Assembly (NCBI RefSeq): GCF_028858725.1
Contig: NC_084790.1
Coordinates: 4,780,001-4,844,000, forward strand
DNA from: Colius striatus
Lineage: Eukaryota > Chordata > Aves > Coliiformes > Coliidae
Direction: 5' to 3'
Length of the DNA: 64,000 nt
Shown here: positions 13,801 to 25,800 of the stretch, piece by piece
Numbering within the stretch: the first letter of the stretch is position 1
How the letters are laid out: the number at the start of each line of letters is the position of its first letter
Program-made: the position numbers and the translations under genes
Notes under the pieces: generated by a model
The model's database searches: none
What the model was told of the DNA's origin: nothing
What the model saw: only the letters and a program-made list of their open reading frames with translations

Positions 13801-16800
13801 GTATGGTTGTGTTCTAAAAGGCAGCTGTGTGGAAGAGACCTTCTTGTTCAACAGGTACTTTTATCTTGTTTATGATAGGACGGAGACTGTTGGCTTTTGA
13901 ACAGAATATTTTATTATTTTGTTGTTAATTCTTGCTGGTCTTGAGTACTTAACTGTGCTCTGGCTTGTGCAGAAATCCTAGCTGGAGCTGTGGGACATGT
14001 TTTTCCTCCCCTCCTATTCACTCTTCTAGAGATGAATACAGTAGAGGGTAGAACTCGGGCTTTGGAATTTTAATGCAGATTTGCAGGGAAATCAGATTAT
14101 TGCCCAATATTTGACAGGAAGCTGAGGTAGGATGTCTAAAGCTTTAAAGTCAAAGTAAAATATTTTGCTGTGTAATCCATGGTTGAGTGATAGTGAATAA
14201 TAAACCAGGAGAGACTGATTATGCAGTGCTTTGGAGTAGGAAAATTCCCAGTTTCGTCATAAGAATAGTGATTGTATTGGAGGTTGTTGGGTTGCTGTTT
14301 GTGCCAAGTATGCTGTAATGGAAGAAGGCTACTCAAAAGACTGAGTTTTCTGTTACTGGGGTTGTGACTGACTCCTCCCACTAATGATAACGAACAATTT
14401 GGTTTGTTTGGGTTTTTTTTTCCAGAAGATATTTTTTAGCATTTTTAGTCAAATATTCAACACGGAGCTTTAGCATTTAGGTGCATCAGTGCTGTAGTAT
14501 TTTTGTCCAGATAGTTGCCTTTGGTCAGCTAAACGAAGACCTGAAAAGGCATTCCAAAGCAAGTTGGTTCTTAAGTTAACTGTTAGGGAATGCAGTTTCA
14601 TCCTTACTGAATGCTAAGTAGTTTTAGCATCCTGTGAATCATCTGGATTTGATGGTCTTAAAGGTTTTTCTCCAACCTAAATGGGTCTATGATTCTATCT
14701 TTTAAGGAGCTGTAAAATTGTGATGGAGTCATAAACAGTGAATTACAATGACTTTAGCTTGGAAAGCTTCTCAGATACTGAGGGATCTAAAGTAGCTTCT
14801 TAATTTTAGAGATGCTTGGAGGATAGCAGTTGGGAATTTCACGTAGAAAATTACAGGCAACAGTAGTGATGTTTGTTCAGCAGAATAATTGTTTTGTACT
14901 TCAGCCTTTAAGAGGTTTTAAGGCCAGAACTCATTAGTCTTTTCCTTCCTAGTATGGTAGGGGCATGTTTGAATTCTAGTGCTGGATGCTGATTATACCA
15001 GAACCTCGGCTGATGTTGAAAACCCACAAGAGATCGCTAGTGGTGATCTAGTACTTAGGGGAAGCACTAGTACTTCGGGGAAGCAATGCAACATGACCCA
15101 AATGTATCTAAGCAATGCTTTCCCTTGGTCTGGGAGCACTGCTGTTTCACTGTGATCGTAGGGCAGTCTGAAATTGTGCTGCTTTGGAAAGGGGCAGTGA
15201 TGATTATCCTTGCTGCCGTCTTTGTGTCAGCCTCCATGTTTGTACTGTTGAGCAGCCATGTGGGTCAAGAAACTGCACTGGCTGAAAACTACTTGTGCCG
15301 GGGTGGAGTGTGGAGGAGAGGGAAGGGCAGTATGCATCTTCCTGATCCTGGTGGTTGTCTGAATAGCAGTGGAAGGAAGGGAATAGGAACATGCAGCTAG
15401 GGCCAGGTGGGGAAAAAAAACAAGACCACTGTCACTGCCTGTAGCTGAGCAGATTTAAGCCGGTTGTGGAAAAAAATCATCTTTATCCTTTCTTCTGGAG
15501 AGGCCTTGATGTGACAGCATTTTTAATGGTAAGCTTTTCTTCTGGGCTGCGTTGGCCTGGACAGTTAGGGAATATCTGATAGGTGAGAATCCATCTGACT
15601 CTTTGGAAGGATTTTACAACCACTCGTTTGAAACAGTTGATATGAAGATATGAAGGGGTCTGAAAGCATTAGCATTCTCAGAAATTGCATTGGCATAGTT
15701 TGGTGGCCAATGCTAAAGGAGGACAGCCCATGCACGCTATGTCAACACATAGATGGCTTAAGCTAATATGTTTAATTTGCAGATAGAGTGGACAGAGTGC
15801 ACACAGTCACTGGCAGCCCAGTTAATGAATGCAAGTTCATTAAGCCACCATACCTTAATTGCCTTTGACTTCTCCATGCCATGGAATGAGGGCTACTTGA
15901 AAAAAAATTCCATCTCTTGTACTCTGCTTTGTCTTTACTTTCAAATATATGCACATTCAACAGAGCTTAAAACCCTTGGCTAGGATCCATGTTTATGAGC
16001 GTGTAATACAGAGACTGGAATTGTTAATTGATGCACCCATCTGGTTACTGTGCAATTTCAGGAAGTGCTCTGTAGAAAGGCTGTAATTTATTTACAGTGC
16101 TATTGTAAAATTTGATATCTAGTGCTCTGAGTTTGGGAAAGTGGCTAGATCTGATTTTTATGCCTCTTTTTTTTTCAAAGACACAGAGTACTAGCAGCTT
16201 TTTCTTTTCTCATGCAACTTGGTCCAGACTGTGTACTAATGTGCTAGTGATTAACTTGCAACCTTGCAGTGCCAAACTCTCCAAAGTTAGTAGGCTGCCA
16301 AAATTGTGGTGTTCTCTTCAGGAGCTTTTATATTCAATGCTGCTAGGAATTCAGACAGCCTTTTACTGCAATTACATCTTTGTTATAAGCAGTTCTCTTA
16401 AACTCTAACAAAAAGCATTGTTAATGGTTTTCCATGGTTCTTTTGCTCTGGATTAAATTATTGTGACTGAATAGTTAGGGTTTGGGTTTTTCTTCTTTTT
16501 TTTAAAAAAAAAAGTAACTATGAAACTTTCATTTATATTTCATTTATATTCCACGTATATTCTGTTGTTTTGGCAATTGATATATAAGCAGCTGCTTTGA
16601 GAAATACAAAAAACCTGCTGGAGTTGTGTGTGGAAAGACACTTTTGTAGACACCAGCTCCTCAGTGAGTGGATGTGTTGTGAAATGGTAAACGAGTGTTA
16701 CCTTTGTTCGAGATGTGCTCTTACCAGTGCTTTTAAGTGTTTCTCAGAGGCCAGTGGTCATGGGCAGTCCTGGGCTGTGGCAGGACTCTCGGCCTCCTTC

Positions 16801-19800
16801 AGGGGAGATTGTGATCAGCATGTGCTCATGAGCTGGCTGACTTCCAGCCTATATAAGCTAGAACTTGTTTAAACATTGTTTCTCACCGTAGGGTAATTGA
16901 GATCTAACACTAAAATTAAGGTTGAGAAGCTCTTTGAATCAAGATTGCTTTCTCCCACGTGTTAGTATGCTTTCCCAGGCTGTTGCAGAGGGGAAAAAAA
17001 AACACCTGAAGGTCTTCACCTTTTTCTAGCACTGGTAATGTTTACCAGTATCTTTCCTATGGCTTTCCTAGTACAGATTGAAAAGGTTGTAAAGTAGCAG
17101 GGCTACAAATTCAAATACAGTTGTGAAGAGTTCAGGTCTGGGAGAGGAGGAGGAGGAAACTTGATATTCATTGTCAACTTTTGGCATAAAATCTGCATAA
17201 CACGCATTCTTCTTTATTTCTCAGTTTCAGTAGGTTAGAACTATGATCCTGAAGTCATAGTATTGTTTGCCTTTGGTATCGGATTGTTTCCATTAGAAGT
17301 TGTAAAAAGATAAAAATGTTTTTGGTTTGCTGTGGTCATTTTAAAATACGTGGGGGGGAAGTGTTTCTGCATTCTTGCACTGATCTTTATCAGACGTTTC
17401 TCAGGTTCTCCTTCAGCCTCTGACCACAGGCTGACATCTCTGCATCTGCAGCCTGTCCAGCAGCAGGATTCCTCCCAGGCAGGCTGACATAAATTTCTGT
17501 CAGGTATTCAGCCTGTCCTCCCCTTTGACCGAGGTCACTAACATAGGACAACAGATTTGTTGTCTGTTGGACTCTAAAGATAGCTGGGTTCAAAATCCAT
17601 TGTATATAAACCATGCGTTCAGCAATTGGCTCCCCTCTCTGTTGCTCAGATCCCCACTTTCAGGCTAGTAGGGTGTCCATTACCTTCGTTGCCCTGAATA
17701 TCTTGTCTCCAATTTGCTTAAAATGTCTCCTTTTCAGACTTAGTGTTCCCCAGTTATAAGAAAAAAAGATATACATTTACTTCTTGTTACTTATCGCTCA
17801 ACCTTTGCTAGCATTTTGATGTCCTTGATGTTTCTTCTGTTTAAAAGTTCTACCTCATCCCTCTTACAGTTGATTATGAATCTTTGAACTCTTCAGTGCA
17901 GACTAACAGTCTTAAAATTATTCTACTTTGTCCCGGAAAGATAATTTTTTTGTTAAAGTTTTGTTGTAAGCCTGTATGTATCGGGTACATGTCATGGTTT
18001 GACATGACATCCTTTTCTGTTAAGGGGGAAGGGGCTGTAAAGATGGCTCCTGGAAGAAGTTGCTTGCAACTCTCCCCAGCTCTGAGCCAGGCCCACTGCT
18101 GGGGCTGAGCCAATTAGACGCCTCCATGATCACTTTTTAGGAAGAAGCTGGAAGAGGAGGCTTCTTCCTCCATCTTCTTCCTTCTGCCCTTTTCTTCTTC
18201 TGGCTGGTGGTGGTGCAAGGAGTAGGAACAGTGCGAGAAACAGCCATGCAGACTCCAATGTCAGTGATGAAAGAGAGGAGGAGGTGTGCTGGAGCAGAGA
18301 CTCCCCTGCATTCTATGGAGAGAACTGGTGAAGCTGAGGTTTGTTTTCATTTCTTTAAAGACCCCACGTCAGCAGTAGAGACTCATTCTGCTAATGACCC
18401 CATATCAGGGACAGCAATTCACTTCATTAAAGGCCCTGAGCCAGGGACAGTGACTATGGCCAGAAGAGGCCGTGTCCCGTCAGGGGACCCAACCACTTCA
18501 CTGCAGACCCTGAGCCAGGGGCAGTGATTTTCTTCTGTAAAACTATGGCTGGAAGAGTCCGTGTCCTGAAGGAGGGACCCTTTATCACTATGGCTGGAAG
18601 AGGCTGTGTCCCGAGGAAGGGACCCAATATCCACAGCTGTAACTGTGAGGAGGAACCCACAACAAAGCAGCTCATTAAACTTATGCCCAGAAGAGGCCTT
18701 GTCCCGAGAGAGGGACCCTGTAACTGCAGAAACTGAAACTGTGGTGAAGAATCCACGCCAGAGATATTCCCCAAGGACTGTGTCCCGTGTGAGGGTCCCT
18801 GTATGGGCAGAAGCCGCAGCTGCTGGGAGCAACCCACACCAGAGAAGTTTAAGGACTGTGTCCTGGGGGAGGAACCCCGTGTTGGAGCAGGGGAAGAATG
18901 CCAGGAGTTGTCCTCATCTGAGCAGACAGAAGTGGCAGAGCCCATCTGTGAGAGACTGACCACATCCCCCATTCCCTGCCCTCCTGAGCCATTTTGGGGA
19001 GAGGAGGTAGAGATATCAGGAGCAGTGAGCTGGGCCCGGGAAGAAAGGACGGATGGGAGAGGGTTGCTGGTTGCAGTTTTCTCATCCTCCTACTCCCTTT
19101 TTGCTTTCATTCCATTCTGTTTCTTGTAGAATAAACTTTCCTACTTTCCTCACTAAGTCGAGTACTGGAGTCTGTTTTGCCCGGAACCGTAATTGGCAGC
19201 GAGCCCTCCCTGCCCTTGTCTTAATCCACAACAACCTTGCTTATCTTTTTACTTTCATTTCACTGGGGCCTCTGCCATCCTAACAAGGGTGGGTGTGAAT
19301 GGGGGCACTGAGCAACAGACTGTCGTGCTGCTGCTGTGCTGGCTGGGCCAAACCCACGACAGTACACTAGGAGTTCTCATTAAACGCTGGGCTCAATGAA
19401 ACCAGTAGTTAAGTCTAATGCATTCATGTAGTTTCTGCAGTTGTGTTCTCTGTTAGCTGAGGTTGGTATTACTATGATTTCAGCCTTAAATCAAAGTTAT
19501 TCCAGAATAAGTAGCACTTTAAAGTTTACAAAAATAAAAACATGTTTCCAGTTCTGTCACATATGGAACAAGTTAGCTGAACGTCTTGTGAGTGTGCTTA
19601 GGCTGCCCTCTGAAACCAGAGACCTGGGTTCTTGTAGTGATACTTGAGCATGGAAGACAGGTCATTCTGTAAATCAAATTGATGTTTCAAACAAGCTCTG
19701 GCATTCAGAATTCCATGTAATGAAGAAGTTGGTATAATGATACGTTTTTCTTTTTTACCTCTGTGTATCAGAGCACTATGCAGTATTTTGCCTTTTTTTT

Positions 19801-22800
19801 CTTTCTGTGGCTATTCAAAACTAGTATCTACTTCAGTAGATAACTGAAGCTGGTCACTGAATCTTTCTTTCTGGCTACTTGAAGGTTACTAGACCTTGGC
19901 CAGTATTTCAGTATCCTATGTGTGTTTTCACTTCAATTGGAGTGGGATGGGGCAGGCAGCTTGAGCTAGGAATGCTGTTACTTTAAACTAGTATGTGCAT
20001 TTCCTGTATCTTTCATTATTATACTGAATTATCAAATACTTACTCCGTTTCTAAATCTGGAATCATACATCAGTATGGCTACATAGAAGGATGTATGGTT
20101 GTGTCTATGCTTACCAAGTTTGCTAGTTTAAGGTGCTGATGTGTGGTAGAAAGCATTGCTTGTTGGTTTTGGTGCATTTTTTAAATGGGTTTTTTTTGAA
20201 GACTACAGGTTATGGTGGTGGTTGAGGGCAGAGTAAAACACGTAGCAGGAAGGAAGAGGCAGCATCAGGTGTTGTCTCCTGGCTCTGCTAACTCTTAAGC
20301 TGCAGGATGGTTTAACTCCTGCATACTGATGCCCACCCGTATCTATCCAACTTGGTCTCATAGTTCAGGTGTTTGCATCTACAGATAGATGTGATGCTAT
20401 GTAAATGCTGTACTACTTCATATTCTGGTTGATTTTGGCTGCTCTTCCTGAGGGATGTATAAACTCCGAGGTAGGTCTCTGGTTCTGAAGACAATTTTTA
20501 AATAAAATCAGCCTTGTGTTTTTCTTTGTGGTTAAAACCAAACAAACACACCTTGTTGTGGATATTAGTGTGCTTTTCAAAGCAAGTTCCGCAAATTAGT
20601 TAAGTCACAAGCATCCTGTTTGGAATAATTAACAAGAACCCTGTTGCACTGATGTAAGCATTGAATATTGAGAGGAAGTTTTGTGCAGGACTGTAGCGGT
20701 TGTTACCAGCATTCCTGGTGTTGTACAGGATGCTCTTCTTACAACAAGTTTACAATTAAACAAGCACGGCTTTCGTGACTTGGCACAGCAAAAGACTTCC
20801 CTGCCATGTGTGAGCGTAGCACTCTGATGGACAGGAGCTACGGCAGAGTTGGAAGGAACACAGAGGCGGTGCTTGTTGGCTGTATAATCTGATGTGAATG
20901 TTAGATTGATTTGTGTGAAGCAAGATAATATAACCTGGAACTCTGACAACAGGTGGTCTTTCTCTGATTGCTTGCATTTATATCATTCATCATTATTCAG
21001 TGTCTTCACTGACTTGTTCAGTAGCTACAGCATGTTGTTTCATTCAGCTGATTCAGATCACTTTAAATGTTCATGAGTTACAAAAACATCTCTGGGGCTT
21101 GTTTAAAACAAAGCAATCTGTTTTTCTGTTTCAGAGGTACATGCCACAGGATTCAACTATCAAAATGAGGATGAAAAGGTTACTCTCTCCTTTCCCAGTA
21201 CCCTTCAGAAAGGTAAGAGCTATTTTCATGCTTTCTGCTTGCTTAAACTGTGTATTTAAGATATTTGCACTTGAAAAAGCTGTAGTAGGACAGCTCTGTT
21301 TTCCCTGAAGTTTGACTGTGAATGTAGTGCTCTCTAGGGTGTCTGTCCACTCTAAGTCATTTTGTGGGCCTCTGGAATTGAAAATGTACTTTCACTAATG
21401 GTGATGTTTTTTTGCAACACCTGAGGTGACTCGTAATTATTTACCTGATATTGGGAGTTAGTCTTAGAAGCTTTTTATCTTAGTGATGATCTGTTTTCCT
21501 CTTAACGAGAATGAGATAATCTGAATTGCTGCAGTTTTTTCCTGGGCCTGAATGTACTAATTCTTTTGAAACTGCTGCAGGTCTTTTTTTTAACTGTGTG
21601 AAGTTTGTTGATTGAAACTCAGCTCTTCAGTTTGAATAAAGCAGTCTTGTTTCATCTTGACAAATACCAATCTAAAGGTTCTAGGGTGGTAAAACTTTAG
21701 TGCTTCATTCAGTGGGATATTGGCATGCAGCCTCTCTGATCAAGATCAGGTTTCCCCTTTTGCCCAGAGGCGTTGAAGGCAGAATAAATCCCCAGAGTAA
21801 TTGACTTACAAGTTTGCTCGTGCTCCATCTTGGCTTTTGTAGTAAATTTCATAGGATGCTGTCATTACTTACTAGCCATCCTGTGTTTTTGTAAACTTTA
21901 CTCAAAGGTAAGGGTTGTAGGATCAGACTTCTCAAATGGCTTACAGTAGGTCTCCTCATAATTGCAATGTGTTTAATAGATGAGAATAAGTACTGCAGCA
22001 ACCTCTGATCAGTGCTAAAATGCTGTGGTGAGCCTGGCTTTGCTGCATTGCTCTGTTGGAGCTTATTTTATGTAAGGGCAGTGAAAGGTTTGAGAGAGGC
22101 TGGCAAAAAAGCTGATGAGTGGAGATGAGTTGAAGGGACGTCTTACTTCAGAAGGGCAGTGGGCCAGCTGAGTAGCCTGACCTGAAGATCCAGACCAAAT
22201 AAATTTCTGTCTGACACATGCAAATAACAATGTCCCATCTGTTTCTGTTACAGGAACGGGGATGCTAAAGATAGACTTTGTTGGGGAGCTGAATGATAAA
22301 ATGAAAGGTTTCTACCGAAGTAAATATACCACCCCGACTGGAGACACACGCTATGCTGCTGTCACTCAGTTTGAGGTAGGGGCTATATTTTTGTTTTCAG
22401 GGAATGTTATTCTTAACAGAGGATATATATGCTCAGAAGAAGCAGCGCCACGATTCCCTAACTTTAGCTATACCCTCTGGTTAACTTTCTGAAATCCATA
22501 TTTATTTGCTTCTTGCTCTTAGTGTGGATGGTTTATGCTAAAAGCAGCCTTTACATTATAACTTTTAAGGTCAATAAATTCTGGTTCTAGAAAATTCCCC
22601 AGCCAAGGATCAATGCTAATGTGTGATGCATCATATATATACAGTAGCTGCGATGTTTAAGGGCATGAATTTATTTAGATGTGGTCAAATACCTCTGTAT
22701 AGTTTTCCTTTATGAAGTACATTAATTTTTATTTTATAGGACAGTCTTCCTTTATCTCAGCATCCAAAATGTGAGCCACATTTTGTGTCAAGTATTATGT

Positions 22801-25800
22801 AAACCCTGGACACAACGACAGAATTTTATGCCATATTGTAATTTTGTAGTTATCTGCCTGTTTACATAAAACCATGGAGCTCTTACCTAGTACAAATGGA
22901 ACATTTCCTGTGTACTGTCTACTCTTAGAGTATAAATAGGTGGTCTTGTGCATACCATCTGTGAACGCCTGGATGCCCTTTCTGCTTTCACATGACTGAG
23001 CTTTGCTCCTGACATGACTCTGCTAAATTTTGCTCAGACTGTAGAATTCCATTAGAGCGCAAAGTGCTTTTCACATGCTGGAAATTTTTTTTTGTAAACC
23101 GAGAGTGAAATAAGTAAGAATAAAGTGCTGTAATGCAGAGGTCAAGAGTGTCAGTGAAGAGACCACACCATGACATCATTCACCCAACTTCTCTCCTGTA
23201 AAATATGCTGGGTTTTTTTCTGTGTGTTTTATTGTCACGATCCCTTGTGATTTATTGAATGCTTTTATTTTCTTTAGGCTACTGATGCTCGCAGAGCTTT
23301 CCCTTGCTGGGATGAGCCTGCTATTAAGGCAACATTTGATATTTCTTTGGTGGTTCCTAAAGACAGAGTAGCTTTGTCAAATATGGTAAGTTCTTGATGT
23401 GCAAGTAAACAGTGTTTATTTAAAACTGTAGTAATGCCAGCTAATTATTTGATAGTTAATAGCGTGTCTTGGTAACAGACAGAATTGGGAGTACAGTCTT
23501 GCTAGCTATTGGTAAACAGGAATAAATTGAGAGCGTGTTTAAAAAGATATTGTGATCTCAGATGCTAGCATAAAACCTAAACAAGTTGTACAAACCACAG
23601 TGGTGCTGGTGTTTTAAAAGAAAAAAATATCTTAGCATATGTCAAGCCACGTGCTGCTTGATTAGGAGTGACTGGGGAAAAAAATAAGCCTTTGTGTGTT
23701 TATATAGCTGTTATAGCTACATAAGCACTTGAGATAAATAAACATGTTTTGTGCCCTAGAGAATTTCTGACCAGAACTGGGATAAAATGTGCAATTACAA
23801 GTACCTCTGTCACAAATACAAGGGGGCACTTTCAGTTTTCTACTTCAAATATAGTCCACATATTTCTACATTGTGTTGCTGGAGAAGTGCAAGTTGGTTT
23901 AAAAGGAGACTTTTTTTAATTTCAGTAGCTGACTTTCATAGTTACTTGTAAATTTTAGCCTTATCTGCTGACTACATGGCTATGATTTCTCTTTCAGAAT
24001 TTAAAAGTGAAAGCCTGGTGCCTTATTGGGATTTGGGTAATATTCTCTTTGAAGGATAGCATCTGATAGCTGATGTGATCAGTTGCCTTTGTGCAACAGA
24101 ATATAACTTTTCTATTATGAAAGTACATCTCCATGTGTGATAGGGCATTTTTTGTTAGGAGGAGAACTACATTGTGATCTATATTTGAAAAACATAAAAT
24201 AAGTCCTTTCATTTTAAATGCATGACTCAATGATGGAATAGTTAATCAAGTGTATCGTGTAACACAGTTTCACTTCCATGGAACTAATTGATTCTCTTTC
24301 ATCTTGAAAGAATGTCATTGACCGGAAGCCGTATCCAGATGATGAAAACCTGGTGGAAGTGAAGTTTGCTCGTACCCCTGTGATGTCAACGTATCTTGTA
24401 GCATTTGTGGTGGGAGAGTATGACTTTGTAGAGGCCAGGTCCCCTGATGGTGTGCTAGTGCGTGTTTACACTCCTGTTGGCAAAGCGGAACAAGGAAAGT
24501 TTGCGTTAGAGGTAAATGTGCTCAGGGTGACTTCATCGTTGCTGCAGCGATCTCTGACCAGCCAGGCATAGCACTCTCTTCAGTCACTCAAGGCCATGCA
24601 AAGCTCCTGAGGATGTTGCTTTAATGGCTCAGAGAGCCCAGGCTTGATATTAAACAGAATTTCATTGTGGACAAAGTAGAGTCTATAATGATGAGAACAT
24701 AGGGTTTAATTTGGTTCTGATTTGGTAAACTTTGGGCCAAAGATGATAAATACTGAAGGGTAGGCTGCAGCCTGGGAGTCTTCCAAACCATTGTACACTG
24801 GAAGCTGCGAATGAGGCTTCTGGAAGAAATCTTGTGTATGCTGTTTTCTTAGGCTAGTTTCAGTCATACATTTTCAAGTTTTACCAGCTGTTACAAGTTA
24901 ACGTAACATCTCTCTTCTCGTTTCTTACAGGTTGCTGCTAAAACTCTGCCTTTTTATAAGGACTACTTCAATGTTTCTTACCCTCTTCCTAAAATTGATC
25001 TCATAGCTATTGCAGACTTTGCTGCTGGTAAAGTAACTCACTTTATTGATGAACTGTATTTTATTTGAATTTTAAACATTTAGGAAGAGGTGTGTATCAA
25101 TATCAATAAACCTTTGTATTTATTTTATAAAGGTGCCATGGAGAACTGGGGCCTTGTTACTTATAGGTATGCTGTTAAAATACTGTCTTTCCCCCTCTTT
25201 GTTCACTAATTCTTGGAAGTAATTGGATTAGTTTTAGGGAGCTGTAACTATTGGGTGTCATCCCAAATAAGGCTGAGTAAATACCTTCAACTCTTGCTTC
25301 GATTTGGATAATTTTGACTTCTGCAGCAGCGTGCATTATTGTACAAGCCTTAGGGAGGCAAGAATGAGCTATTATAACTCCTGTCCAAGGGTGTGAGATT
25401 TTTAAGTGTCTGGCAGCACTGCCTGTTCTACAAGAGAACTTTCTTGGCCCCTTTTTTACCCTGTGAAAGTTATGTACTTGCTGACACAGCTGGAAGAGTT
25501 TCTTATTTTATATTGTAGGCAAGTTGGTAAATTTGGCAACCACAGTATAACCATGTGGATATGAGTAAATCAAAAAATATTAACTTGCCTTCCTTTTCAG
25601 TTTGTGGGGTTTTTTCCTTCATCTGATCAAGCTTTTGTACTTTTGCTTGATACTACTACATTATCTGTGCTCATTGTTAGAATGATTTTCTTTCATTTTG
25701 TACAACATTGGTCTCATAAGCTTTGGACTTTGAATTCTGAAATAGTTTGAGTTTCTTCTGCTGAACTTCAAATTTGGCCCTTAAAAATTTTAAATGCAAA

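Larger units (their letters stand above)
10003..21134 (+). other. NPEPPS: NPEPPS intron 2
   Basis: At 11.1 kb this is the largest intron in the window and the main landing site for mobile DNA. It holds an inverted CR1 pair (about 10976-11830 and 12690-13178), a small CR1 tail near 14648-14700, and a solo LTR at 17990-19361. The remaining sequence is AT-rich and unremarkable. Confidence 0.85.

Noticed and set aside
22100-22180. Possible C/D snoRNA in NPEPPS intron 3 (TGATGA then CTGA about 50 bases later, short AGGCT/AGCCT pairing)
   Set aside because: The C box lacks the purine at its first position, the pairing is far from the boxes, and there is no second copy.
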